Part shown: positions 28,734 to 37,597 of the stretch, in pieces
Position numbering within the stretch: the stretch's first letter is position 1
Layout of the letters: the number at the start of each line of letters is the position of its first letter
Source of the DNA: Clostridia bacterium
GTDB lineage: Bacteria > Bacillota > Clostridia > Oscillospirales > Acutalibacteraceae
Direction of reading: 5' to 3'
DNA: 39,537 nt
NCBI GenBank assembly: GCA_017537365.1
Contig: JAFYKZ010000006.1
Coordinates: 1 to 39,537, forward strand
Position numbers and translations under genes: made by a program
The notes under the pieces: generated by a model
What the model was told of the DNA's origin: nothing
The model's database searches: none
Seen by the model: the letters and a program-made list of their open reading frames with translations, nothing else

Positions 28734-29543
28734 TTAAGAAGAATGATTTGTTCGATAGTTTTTAGGGGAAAGACCCGTATGCCTTTTAAAAACTCGGCTG
28801 AAATAAAGTTGGTCCTCATATCCCACTAGTTTTGAAATTTTAGATATATTTATATTGGAACTAACCAAGTAATCTTTGGCGATTTTTATGCGCGTTTTTT
28901 CTTGAAATTGTTTAGGGGTCATACCGGTTTGATTTTTAAATGAAATAATCATTTTATGAAGACTTTGACCGCACTCTTTGGCGATACTTTCAAAATCAAT
29001 TAGCTTATCGTGGTTTGCAGTAATATAGTTTATTAAATTATTAATATTTGAAATATCATAATCGGATTTTTTCTCTGAAACTAAATATAAAATATCCAAT
29101 AGCAAAGAGATTGAATACACTGAAAAACGCGGTAAAGATTTATTGCTGGAAATAATCAAATTATCAAATTTTTCGTATAAATGAAAAAATTGGTCGTTTT
29201 TATGAAAACCCTCTTTCAAATCTAATGAATTTATAATTTTTTCTGCCGAGCTGCCGTCAAAATGAATAAAATAACTTTCAGAATGGGAGGAGGGGAAGAT
29301 ATACTTTTGCTTTGTATTTGGAAAATAAAAAACAAATTCACCCGCTCTGAGCTTCCTGATTTCTGAATTAAAATGAACGGTGCAGTAACCGCTTTTGACA
29401 TAAAGTAAATGAAAATCTTTTGAGCCGTTTTCTCTGATTACGGTTAAAGAATCATCGAAAGATTGTAATCCGCAGGTGTTTATATGCAGAATAGGGGAAT
29501 TGTTTTTGCTTGGCAAAAAGTAATCATTTTTTGCGGTTCTCAT
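28734..29543 (-). CDS. AraC-family transcriptional regulator
   Basis: 269 aa. N-terminal cupin-like sensor (LLYVKSGYCTVHFNSEIRKL; GEFVFYFPNTKQKYIFP) and C-terminal double HTH (IDFESIAKECGQSLHKMIIS; ISKLVGYEDQLYFSRVFKRH then TGLSPKNYR). Such regulators bind a sugar through the cupin and activate catabolic operons. It is divergent to the galactosidase operon that starts at 29782, and most likely controls it. AAGGAAG precedes the ATG. Confidence 0.9.
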   Translation of the reverse strand: MRTAKNDYFLPSKNNSPILHINTCGLQSFDDSLTVIRENGSKDFHLLYVKSGYCTVHFNSEIRKLRAGEFVFYFPNTKQKYIFPSSHSESYFIHFDGSSAEKIINSLDLKEGFHKNDQFFHLYEKFDNLIISSNKSLPRFSVYSISLLLDILYLVSEKKSDYDISNINNLINYITANHDKLIDFESIAKECGQSLHKMIISFKNQTGMTPKQFQEKTRIKIAKDYLVSSNINISKISKLVGYEDQLYFSRVFKRHTGLSPKNYRTNHSS

Positions 29544-29629
29544 ATAATCTTCCTTTTTTACAATGATTTTATAATATTATGATACTATTTTCCGTTCAAA
29601 AAATCCATATATAGATTTGCAAAAATACA

Positions 29630-29658
29630 TTTACAGTTTAAAGTTTTTGTTGTATAAT
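29630..29658 (+). promoter_or_regulatory. Sigma-A promoter of the galactosidase operon
   Basis: TTTACA (29630-29635), 17-bp spacer, TATAAT (29653-29658). About 115 nt of AT-rich leader follow before the start codon, with room for activator or operator sites. Repeats TTGCTGTTTTATTGCTTGA (29682-29700) might be one. Confidence 0.65.
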
Positions 29659-29781
29659 ATAAACAAAGTATATTCTTAAATTGCTGTTTTATTGCTTGAA
29701 ATATAACAACTTTATATTATTTTTATAAAAAACAAGCAGTTTTTGTATTGATTTTAAAAAGTGAACTATGAGGAAAAAATT

Positions 29782-31689
29782 ATGAATATTTGCAAATCTT
29801 ATATTATTTCAAAAAATGGCGAAGAATTTTCCACTTCAAAGTATTGCCGTATTGAAGAGGTAGATGGTGTAAATGCTGTATACTTTGAGGGCGAAATTGA
29901 TGAGGATATTGATAGAGAACTCGGTGCAGTTATCGAAATTGATGATTTGAATATATCAAAATGGATGGCTGATTGGCGAAAAATAGAATTTTGGTGTGTT
30001 CCTGCTTTTGGAACAGAGGTTTCTGATATTCCAAATCAAACGCAATGTCTTTTATATCAAAACAAAAGTGAAAAATATGGTGTTATACTACCTGTTGTAT
30101 CTGAAAATTATAAATGCGTTTTAGAAGGAAATCCTAAGGGCAAACTTGAATCTCGTTTATATACTTGGATGGATGGTTTTAAAGAGGTTAAAGCGTTAGC
30201 TTTTGTTTTTGCTGAGGGCGATAATCCTTACGCACTTATTGAGAATTGTGTTTCGGTTGCGGTAAAGCTTTTGGGTAATAACTGCAAAATTCGAAAAGAC
30301 AGAGAATATCCCGAAATTTTTAAATATCTCGGCTGGTGCAGTTGGGATGCATTTCAGATTCGGGTTAGTGAAGAGGATTTAATTTCCAAATGCGAGGAAT
30401 TTAAGAAAAAAGAAATTCCTGTTAAATGGGCTATTCTTGACGATATGTGGGCTGAGGTTAGAGATTTCTATGATGCCCCTTATGAAACCCGCGAGGAAAT
30501 GTTTAAATTGATGCATTCATCAAAGCTTTATTCTTTCAAGGCGGACCCTCGTCGTTTTCCAAACGGTTTAAAGACCTGTATACATAAAATGAATGAATAC
30601 GGAATTTCGGTTGGTATGTGGCATCCAACAACAGGATGTTGGTCTGGTATTGATGAAAACGGTGATATTTTCAAAGAATATAAAGACCTTCTTATTAAAA
30701 CCGAGAACGGAATGTATATTCCGTCTTATGAGGAAGAGAAAGCCTATAAATATTATGTTGCTTTCCATGATTATTTAAAGGATTGCGGTACCGAGTTTGT
30801 TAAAATAGATAACCAGAGTATGACTAGAAGATTTTATCAAAAGTTAGACTCGGTTGGCTCTGTTTCAAGGCAGTTCCATAACGCTATGGAAAAATCGGTT
30901 AAAGAGCATTTTGAAAGCAGAATGATTAACTGTATGGGTATGGCGAGCGAGGATATGTGGAATAGGTCGCTAAGCCCGATTTCAAGATGCAGTGATGATT
31001 TCAAACCTGAAAACCGCGAATGGTTTGTAAAGCATATAGCTCAGTGTGCTTATAACACCTTAGTTCAAGGTCAGTTTTATTATCCTGATTGGGATATGTG
31101 GTGGACCGATGATTCTCAGGCTATGAAAAACAGTCTTTTAAGAGCAATAAGCGGCGGTCCTATTTATGTTAGCGACACAAGCGATAGAAGCCGCAAGGAA
31201 ATTTTAGAACCCCTTACTTTTGAGGACGGTAAAATCCTTATGTGCGACAGTATCGGCGTACCAACAAGAGACTGCTTGCTTGAAGAGCCAACCTGCAACC
31301 GAAAAATATTTAAACTTCAAAATATGGCAAACGGTTGCGGAATATTAGAAGCATTTAATTTGAATAAAGATAACCTTTCGGTTTCGGGAACGGTTTCGCC
31401 GAGCGATATTGAGGGACTTGATGGCGAAGAATTTGCAGTTTATGATTATTTCTCAAAAACCATTCAAATTTTGAAACTTGAGGATAAAATCGAAATAACC
31501 TTAAATGATTATGACGATTGCAAATTATATATAATTGTTCCGCTTAAAAACGGAAATGCTGTTATAGGCAAAACTGATAAGTTTATTTCGCCAAAAACTT
31601 ATGAGTTTTTGGATGGTGAATTTAAACCATTAGAAAAAGGCGAGTATGCATTTGTTGAAAATAATAAACTTATTTTTAGAGAATATTGA
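29782..31689 (+). CDS. Raffinose-synthase/Sip1-like GH36 family protein
   Basis: 635 aa. The (beta/alpha)8 barrel starts around YLGWCSWDAFQIRVSEEDL. Catalytic candidates are Asp343 in EFVKIDNQSM (nucleophile) and Asp405/406 in SRCSDDFKPE (acid/base), as in GH36 raffinose synthase and alkaline alpha-galactosidase relatives. GFKEVKALAFVFAEGDNPYA just before the barrel also fits that subgroup. It would hydrolyse or transfer alpha-galactosyl groups. No signal peptide, so it is cytosolic and acts on imported sugars. ATG 29782 is preferred over GTG 29761 as AGGAAAA lies upstream. First gene of the operon; the next gene starts 11 nt after its stop. Confidence 0.85.
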   Translation: MNICKSYIISKNGEEFSTSKYCRIEEVDGVNAVYFEGEIDEDIDRELGAVIEIDDLNISKWMADWRKIEFWCVPAFGTEVSDIPNQTQCLLYQNKSEKYGVILPVVSENYKCVLEGNPKGKLESRLYTWMDGFKEVKALAFVFAEGDNPYALIENCVSVAVKLLGNNCKIRKDREYPEIFKYLGWCSWDAFQIRVSEEDLISKCEEFKKKEIPVKWAILDDMWAEVRDFYDAPYETREEMFKLMHSSKLYSFKADPRRFPNGLKTCIHKMNEYGISVGMWHPTTGCWSGIDENGDIFKEYKDLLIKTENGMYIPSYEEEKAYKYYVAFHDYLKDCGTEFVKIDNQSMTRRFYQKLDSVGSVSRQFHNAMEKSVKEHFESRMINCMGMASEDMWNRSLSPISRCSDDFKPENREWFVKHIAQCAYNTLVQGQFYYPDWDMWWTDDSQAMKNSLLRAISGGPIYVSDTSDRSRKEILEPLTFEDGKILMCDSIGVPTRDCLLEEPTCNRKIFKLQNMANGCGILEAFNLNKDNLSVSGTVSPSDIEGLDGEEFAVYDYFSKTIQILKLEDKIEITLNDYDDCKLYIIVPLKNGNAVIGKTDKFISPKTYEFLDGEFKPLEKGEYAFVENNKLIFREY

Positions 31690-31700
31690 GGAGACTTTTT

Positions 31701-33878
31701 ATGATTACTTTTGGTAACAATCTTTTTCATTTAAAAACGAAAGATACAAGTTATGTTATCGGCATATTTGAGGGTAAATTATTAAATCTTTATTGGGGCA
31801 AGGCTATAAAGTGCGTTCCTGATTTGGAGGATATGCTCGCAGTTGATTATACAAGAACTTTTTCTTCTACCGACATTATGTGGAATGGCAAGAAAATGTC
31901 AACCAATGATTTAACAATGGAGTATTCCGAATATGGCAGAGGTGATTTCAGAACTCCTGCTTTTTACGGTGTTGACGGTGAGTTTACCACCGCATCAGAC
32001 CTTAAATTCGATTCTTATGAGATAATAGACGGAAAGTATAAGGTAGAGGGTATGCCCTCTGTTTATGCTGAGGAGGGAGACAAGGTAAGCACCCTTAAAA
32101 TCCATCTTTTAGACGTTTATTCAGGATTGAAAGTTACCTTGCTTTACGGCGTTTATGAGGATTTTAATGTTATTACAAGAGCGGTTATTTTTGAGAATAC
32201 CGCCGATAAACCTTACCGTTTGAACAAGGCTCTTAGTATGACGGTTGATTTCGATAGCAAAGAATTTGATTTTATTCATTTATCGGGTGTTTGGGCAAGA
32301 GAGCGCAAGCCACAGAGAACCTATGTTAAAAGCGGAACAATGCAGGTTGAAAGTATAAGGGGAACAAGCTCGCATATTCATAACCCCTTTATTGCATTGG
32401 TTTCTCCCGAAACAAACGAGGAATACGGAGAGGCTTACGGCTTTAACCTTGTGTATTCAGGAAATTTTGTTGCGGGTGTTCAAAAAGAGGATTACGATAT
32501 AACCCGCGCGTTTATGGGTATTAATCCCATCGGTTTTTCTTGGATTTTAGAAAAAGGCGAAACCTTCTCAACTCCTGAGGCGGTATTGGTTTATAGTAAT
32601 AACGGTTTGGGCGAAATGTCCAGAAAGTTCCATAAGCTTTACAGAACAAGGCTTTGCATAGGTGTATACCGTGATATTAAGCGTCCTGTTTTGATAAATA
32701 ACTGGGAAGCAACATATTTTGATTTTAATGAGGAAAAAATTCTCGATATAACTAAGAGCGCTGCCGAGCTTGGTGTTGAGCTTATGGTTTTGGATGACGG
32801 TTGGTTTGGCAAGCGCGACCAAGAGGATTGTTCCTTGGGCGACTGGACTCCTGATACCAGAAAACTTCCAAACGGAGTTAAGGGACTTGCAGAAAAGGTG
32901 AATAATGAGGGACTTAAATTCGGTCTTTGGTTTGAGCCTGAAATGGTTTCTCCCGATAGCAATCTTTATAGAGAACATCCCGATTGGTGCTTGCATCAGG
33001 GCGGCAGAGACAGAACTCTCGGAAGAAGCCAGCTAGTGCTGGACTTATCAAGACCTGAGGTTTGCGACTATGTTAAGGGCTTTATGAGCGAAATTCTTTC
33101 AACCGTTAATATTTCATATATAAAATGGGATATGAACAGATATATAACCGAGTTTGGCTCGCCTGCATTCAGCGGTGAAAAACAGGGTGAAATAGCTCAC
33201 AGATATATGCTCGGTCTTTATGACATAATGGAATATTTAACTGCTAATTTCCCTCATGTTTTATTTGAGGGATGTTCGGGCGGCGGCGGTCGTTTCGACC
33301 CCGGTATTTTATACTATATGCCTCAGATTTGGACCAGTGATGACTCGGATGGATTAGAAAGAATAGATATACAGTACGGAACAAGCCTTTGCTATCCTTA
33401 TTCGGCTATGGGAGCTCATGTTTCGGCTGTTCCCAATCATCAAGTTTTCAGAACAACTCCAATTAAATTCAGAGGGGATGTTGCAATTTGCGGTCAGTTA
33501 GGCTATGAGCTTAATTTGGGTATTTTATCTGATAAGGAAAAGGAAGCGGTTAAGGAGCAGATTAAGACCTATCATAAATTGGCAGATGTTTTCCATAATG
33601 GTGATTTATACCGCATTATAACACCCGAAAACAGCGATGTTGCGGTTAATCAGTTTATATCTGAGGATGAAAACACCGTTATCGTTTGTGTTTATGTTAT
33701 GCGTGGCAGACCGAATAATGCTTATAAATATGCTAAGCTTAAAAATTTGGATTTATCTGCTGTTTATGTGGATGAAAACGGCAAAGAATATTCGGGTGAA
33801 TTTTTAAGCCGATTTGGTATTAAAATTCATCCCGACAGAGATTATGCCAGCAAAATTATTGTTTTAAAGAAAAAATAG
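31701..33878 (+). CDS. Alpha-galactosidase, GH36
   Basis: 725 aa, usual bacterial GH36 length. N-terminal beta-supersandwich, then the barrel with LMVLDDGWFGKRDQEDCSLG, WTPDTRKLPNGVKGL, FGLWFEPEMVSPDSNLYREH and the nucleophile Asp477 in IKWDMNRYITEFGS. Acid/base Asp547/548 lies in WTSDDSDGLERI; these positions agree with characterised Geobacillus enzymes. It removes terminal alpha-galactose from melibiose, raffinose or galacto-oligosaccharides. Cytosolic. GAGGAGA precedes ATG 31701. Second gene of the operon, 11 nt from each neighbour, so it is probably cotranscribed with them. Confidence 0.94.
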   Translation: MITFGNNLFHLKTKDTSYVIGIFEGKLLNLYWGKAIKCVPDLEDMLAVDYTRTFSSTDIMWNGKKMSTNDLTMEYSEYGRGDFRTPAFYGVDGEFTTASDLKFDSYEIIDGKYKVEGMPSVYAEEGDKVSTLKIHLLDVYSGLKVTLLYGVYEDFNVITRAVIFENTADKPYRLNKALSMTVDFDSKEFDFIHLSGVWARERKPQRTYVKSGTMQVESIRGTSSHIHNPFIALVSPETNEEYGEAYGFNLVYSGNFVAGVQKEDYDITRAFMGINPIGFSWILEKGETFSTPEAVLVYSNNGLGEMSRKFHKLYRTRLCIGVYRDIKRPVLINNWEATYFDFNEEKILDITKSAAELGVELMVLDDGWFGKRDQEDCSLGDWTPDTRKLPNGVKGLAEKVNNEGLKFGLWFEPEMVSPDSNLYREHPDWCLHQGGRDRTLGRSQLVLDLSRPEVCDYVKGFMSEILSTVNISYIKWDMNRYITEFGSPAFSGEKQGEIAHRYMLGLYDIMEYLTANFPHVLFEGCSGGGGRFDPGILYYMPQIWTSDDSDGLERIDIQYGTSLCYPYSAMGAHVSAVPNHQVFRTTPIKFRGDVAICGQLGYELNLGILSDKEKEAVKEQIKTYHKLADVFHNGDLYRIITPENSDVAVNQFISEDENTVIVCVYVMRGRPNNAYKYAKLKNLDLSAVYVDENGKEYSGEFLSRFGIKIHPDRDYASKIIVLKKK

Positions 33879-33889
33879 CGGTGATAAAA

Positions 33890-35122
33890 ATGAATGAAAA
33901 AATCAAAAAATTTGTAACTGAAAATATCGATAAAACAGTAAGATATTCTCCAAAGGACGAGGGGACTCTTATAGGGCTTCCTTATGAGTATACCGTGCCT
34001 TGCGTTGGCGACCATTTTCAAGAGATTTATTATTGGGATACATATTTTTCAAATATCGGTATGATTATGGTTGGCAAGGTTTCCTATGCTAAAAGTAATA
34101 TCGATAATATGCTTTATATGGTTGAGAAATTCGGTCATATGCCAAACGGAAACAGAACCTATTATCTTAATCGCTCGCAACCTCCGTTTTTATCAAGAAT
34201 GGTGCGCGATGTTTTTGAGGTTATAAAAGACAAAGAATGGCTTTTATCCGCATATAAAACCCTTGTTAAAGAATATAAATTCTGGCAGACCGATAAGTTG
34301 GCACCTAACGGATTAAACGGATATTTAGGCTTTGAGGTTAAAGAGAACGACCCTGAAAATACCTTGCCAAGATTTTGCGTTCGTTGTAAGCTTGATATTG
34401 ATGATATTGTTACTGATGAGCAGAAAATAGAAAATTGCCTTGCCGCATTTTCAATTTATGAATGCGGTTGGGATTGCTCGTCCCGTTTTGTAAATCGCGG
34501 TCATCATTTTAATGCGATAGACTTAAATGCGCTTCTTTATGATTTTGAGGAAAATATGAGAGTGTTTTCAGAGATTTTAGGTCTTGGCGAGGAAGAAATT
34601 TGGCGTGAGCGCCGCGATTTAAGGGCTAAAAAGGTTAAAGAAATTTTATGGAACAAAAATGAAGGTCTTTTTATGGACTTTGATTTTGATAATAACGAGT
34701 TTTCTAAATATAAAAGTGTTGCAAGCTTTTTCCCGATGTTTGTTAATATGGCAAGCAAAGAAGAGGCTGAAAGCACAGTTAAACTCCTTAAAGATTTAGA
34801 ACAGGAATACGGTGTGGCTTGCGGTGTTAAGGAAAACTGTTTAAGCTTCCAGTGGGATTATCCTAATGTTTGGGCGCCTTTGCAGTATGTAATGTATAAG
34901 GCTCTTAAAAATTACGGTTATGACGAGGAAGCTCTAAGAGTTGCAACTAAGTATGTTAAGCTTGTTGAGAATAACTATGAGGAAACCGATTGCTTCTGGG
35001 AAAAGTATGACGGGGTAACAGGTAAGGTTGCAAACCCTGAGTATAAAACACAGGCAAAGGTTGAGATGATGGGTTGGACGGCAGGTGTTTATATAGCTCT
35101 TTCAAACGAGCTTGAAAAATAA
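33890..35122 (+). CDS. Trehalase-like glycosidase, GH37 family
   Basis: 410 aa. Both GH37 signatures are visible: VPCVGDHFQEIYYWDTYF (compare PGGRFxExYxWDxYF) near residue 36 and FQWDYPNVWAP near 323. ECGWDCSSRF near 203 fits the catalytic-Asp region. The fold is an (alpha/alpha)6 barrel; the reaction inverts at the anomeric carbon. Trehalose is the usual substrate, but in an alpha-galactoside operon a related alpha-linked sugar is possible. No signal peptide, so it is cytosolic. It lies 11 nt after the alpha-galactosidase. ATG 33890 is preferred to GTG 33881 by the GGTGA site. Confidence 0.88.
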   Translation: MNEKIKKFVTENIDKTVRYSPKDEGTLIGLPYEYTVPCVGDHFQEIYYWDTYFSNIGMIMVGKVSYAKSNIDNMLYMVEKFGHMPNGNRTYYLNRSQPPFLSRMVRDVFEVIKDKEWLLSAYKTLVKEYKFWQTDKLAPNGLNGYLGFEVKENDPENTLPRFCVRCKLDIDDIVTDEQKIENCLAAFSIYECGWDCSSRFVNRGHHFNAIDLNALLYDFEENMRVFSEILGLGEEEIWRERRDLRAKKVKEILWNKNEGLFMDFDFDNNEFSKYKSVASFFPMFVNMASKEEAESTVKLLKDLEQEYGVACGVKENCLSFQWDYPNVWAPLQYVMYKALKNYGYDEEALRVATKYVKLVENNYEETDCFWEKYDGVTGKVANPEYKTQAKVEMMGWTAGVYIALSNELEK

Positions 35123-35164
35123 GAATATAACAAAAAGAGTATGACGTTTATAGCCTTTTTTGTA

Positions 35165-35193
35165 TTGACAAAAAATTGACAATAAATTATAAT
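35165..35193 (+). promoter_or_regulatory. Near-perfect sigma-A promoter inside the sugar island
   Basis: TTGACA (35165-35170), exactly 17 bp, TATAAT (35188-35193). A second TTGACA-like copy lies at 35176. It separates the metallophosphoesterase, transporter and glycyl-radical-enzyme genes from the three glycosidase genes. Confidence 0.78.
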
Positions 35194-35256
35194 ATGTTTA
35201 TTTAATATAGTTATTTGATTATAAGATTATATAACTATAAGAAGAGGTGTTATTTT

Positions 35257-36336
35257 ATGCTTAAAACTTCTCCTGCGGTTTTTGCGGTGGGCAATAATTA
35301 TCAGATAATGGTTCCTGTAACAAAACCGTCTTTGTTTTGGGTTGAGGTAGACGGAAAGCGTTATTGCGACGAACAAAACGGAATAATGCGCTCTATTTGC
35401 ACTATTCATAGAGTTACAGTGCCTCAGCAGGTTTTGGATAAAGCGGGGAAATACACTGTTTGCGAGCGGGAAATTATCGATAGAAAGCCATATTTTCCTG
35501 AAACCGAGGGGACGGTTGAAACCGAATTTAATTTCTATCCCGTACCTTGCGATAATCCAAGAGTTTATCATATTGCAGATACTCATAATATGGTAAATGA
35601 GCCTGTTAAAGCGGCTGAAACTTTTGGAAATATAGATTTGCTTATTTTGAATGGTGATATTCCTGACCATAGCGGTGCTATTGAGAATTATGATGTTATT
35701 TATGAGATAATTGCAAAAATAACAAGGGGTGAGAAACCAACTGTTTTTTCTCGCGGAAACCATGATTTAAGAGGCTATTTTGCGGAAACTATGGCAGAGT
35801 ATACTCCAAATGATAAGGGAAACACCTATTATTCGTTTAGAGCAGGTCCTATTTGGGGTATTGTGCTTGACTGCGGCGAGGATAAGGATGACAGTCATCC
35901 CGAGTATGGTTTCACGGTTAGCTGTCATGATTTCAGAGAGCGTCAGATAGAGTTTATAAAAGAAGTTATTGCTTCAAAAGAATTTGAGGCTGAGGGGATA
36001 ACCTGCAAAATGGTTATAAGCCATAATCCGTTTACACTTTTGCAAGAATCTCCCTTTGATATTGAAAAGGAAATTTACTCTGAATGGACTAGCCTTTTAA
36101 AAGAGAAAGTTAAGCCCGATATTATGCTTGCAGGGCATTTGCATAAGTTTTTTATATCCGAAATCGGAAGTGAGCACGACCATTTAGGTCAGCCGTGCAC
36201 CTTAATAGTTGGCTCTGATAAGAAAAAAGATTTCCATTTAGGTTGCGGAATTATTATCGGTAAGGATTCATTAGAATCGGTATTCTGCGATAGCAATGGT
36301 AATATTTCTGAAAAATCTGTTATTAAATTTAATTAA
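35257..36336 (+). CDS. Metallophosphoesterase
   Basis: 359 aa. A ~100-residue N-terminal beta domain (immunoglobulin-like pattern) precedes the calcineurin-type phosphoesterase: VYHIADTHNMV (DxH), ILNGDIPDHSG (GDxxD), VFSRGNHDLRGY (GNHD), KMVISHNPFTLL and DIMLAGHLHKFF (GHxH). These hold a two-metal centre and cut phosphate mono- or diesters. No signal peptide, so it is probably cytosolic; the substrate may be a sugar phosphate. ATG 35257 is preferred over the ORF start at 35215 because AGAGGTG lies upstream. First gene after the promoter at 35165. Confidence 0.87.
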   Translation: MLKTSPAVFAVGNNYQIMVPVTKPSLFWVEVDGKRYCDEQNGIMRSICTIHRVTVPQQVLDKAGKYTVCEREIIDRKPYFPETEGTVETEFNFYPVPCDNPRVYHIADTHNMVNEPVKAAETFGNIDLLILNGDIPDHSGAIENYDVIYEIIAKITRGEKPTVFSRGNHDLRGYFAETMAEYTPNDKGNTYYSFRAGPIWGIVLDCGEDKDDSHPEYGFTVSCHDFRERQIEFIKEVIASKEFEAEGITCKMVISHNPFTLLQESPFDIEKEIYSEWTSLLKEKVKPDIMLAGHLHKFFISEIGSEHDHLGQPCTLIVGSDKKKDFHLGCGIIIGKDSLESVFCDSNGNISEKSVIKFN

Positions 36337-36363
36337 TAAAGTTAGGTATCAGAAAGGCAAAAA

Positions 36364-37569
36364 ATGGCTTTAACTAAAATGAATAAAGAGATTAAAAGCT
36401 CGGCTGAAATAGGCTCAATTTGTATTTTTACATATTTGGTAAGCTATTTATCAAGAAATATAACAAGCGTTGTAACTCCAACTCTTATTGAAGAAAAAAT
36501 TTATATAAAGGCAGAGTTAGGACTTTTTACAACCGTATATTTTGCGGTATATGCCATAGGTCAGCTTTTAAACGGAGTTTTGGGCGATAGAATACGCTCG
36601 AAAAATATGATTTTAGCGGGATGTCTTATTTCAGGTGGCGGAATGTTGATGTTCCCTATTTGGAATAATCCAATTTTAAATATTGCCTCTTTTGCTATGC
36701 TAGGCTTTGGTCTTTCAATGCTAAGAGGTCCTTTGATGAAGATTATTGCAGAAAATATGAAACCTACTGTTGCGGAAACAGTTTGCGTTTTATTTTCGGT
36801 AGCTTCATTTGCAGGCCCTTTGCTTGCGAGCTTACTGGTTATTGTGTTTAAGTGGCAATGGGTGTTTTATGTAACAGCTATATTTGCGCTGGTTATGGGC
36901 ATAGGCTCTTTTTTCTATTTTTCTGTGCTTGAAAGGAAAGGAATTATAACTTTTAAGAGTAAAAAAGAAAATATTTTCAAAGGTCTTAAAAATTTATTTT
37001 CTATTCCAAATTTTGTTTTTTTTCTGCTTGTTGCCGCCATTGTTGAGATAGCAACATCTTCAATTACATTCTGGATACCTACATATATGAGCGAATATTT
37101 AAAACTTTCGCAAAAGATGAGTGCAGGAGTTTTTTCTATAATTTCGCTTCTTAATTTAGTGGCTCCGTTTGTTTGCATTTTTATATATCATAGATTTTTA
37201 AAGGACTATATAAAGCTTGAAGCTTTAATGTTTGCTCTTTCGGCTTTATTTTTCCTTTTGCTTATTTTCACAAAAGGGATACCGGTGCTTAATATTTTGC
37301 TTTTTGCTTTGGCTAAGATTACCACAGGCTGCGCTTCAACGGTGCTTTGGAGTATTTATATACCAAGTCTCGCAAAATATGGCAGTGTTTCAACCGGAAA
37401 CGGTGTATATGATTTTTCGGGTTATGCCGCCGCGGCTATGCTTAATGCATTTTTTGCCTCCTTCTCAAATTGGAATGGAGTTATTATTTCTTGGGTTTTG
37501 ATTATGCTGGTCGGACTCATTGGTTCGGTTATAAGCATTTTTATAAATAAACGAATAAAAGAAGCTTAA
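36364..37569 (+). CDS. MFS transporter, OPA-like (sugar-phosphate permease type)
   Basis: 401 aa with about twelve membrane helices, a central cytosolic loop (SKKENIFKGLKNLFS), and the MFS motif in VLGDRIRSKNMILAG between helices 2 and 3. The start (YLVSYLSRNITSVVTPTLIE) and AELGLFTTVYFAVYAIGQLL match the OPA subgroup (GlpT, UhpT, UhpC). Such proteins exchange phosphorylated sugars for phosphate. It lies between a metallophosphoesterase and a glycyl radical enzyme, fitting import and breakdown of a phosphorylated or polyol-type compound (inference). Start with AAAGGC upstream; ATG 36382 is an alternative. Confidence 0.87.
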   Translation: MALTKMNKEIKSSAEIGSICIFTYLVSYLSRNITSVVTPTLIEEKIYIKAELGLFTTVYFAVYAIGQLLNGVLGDRIRSKNMILAGCLISGGGMLMFPIWNNPILNIASFAMLGFGLSMLRGPLMKIIAENMKPTVAETVCVLFSVASFAGPLLASLLVIVFKWQWVFYVTAIFALVMGIGSFFYFSVLERKGIITFKSKKENIFKGLKNLFSIPNFVFFLLVAAIVEIATSSITFWIPTYMSEYLKLSQKMSAGVFSIISLLNLVAPFVCIFIYHRFLKDYIKLEALMFALSALFFLLLIFTKGIPVLNILLFALAKITTGCASTVLWSIYIPSLAKYGSVSTGNGVYDFSGYAAAAMLNAFFASFSNWNGVIISWVLIMLVGLIGSVISIFINKRIKEA

Positions 37570-37597
37570 ATTATGAATTTAAGGAGATTATAAAGAT

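Noticed and set aside
29653-29658. Fourth ECF site at the galactosidase promoter (TTGTTGTATA)
   Set aside because: No TGT-type -35 element lies 23 nt upstream; it fits sigma-A (TTTACA-17-TATAAT) instead.
35507-35517. AGGGGACGGTT, same as the RAYT repeat core
   Set aside because: It lies in coding sequence of the metallophosphoesterase (E-G-T-V-E) with no palindromic arms, so a chance match.
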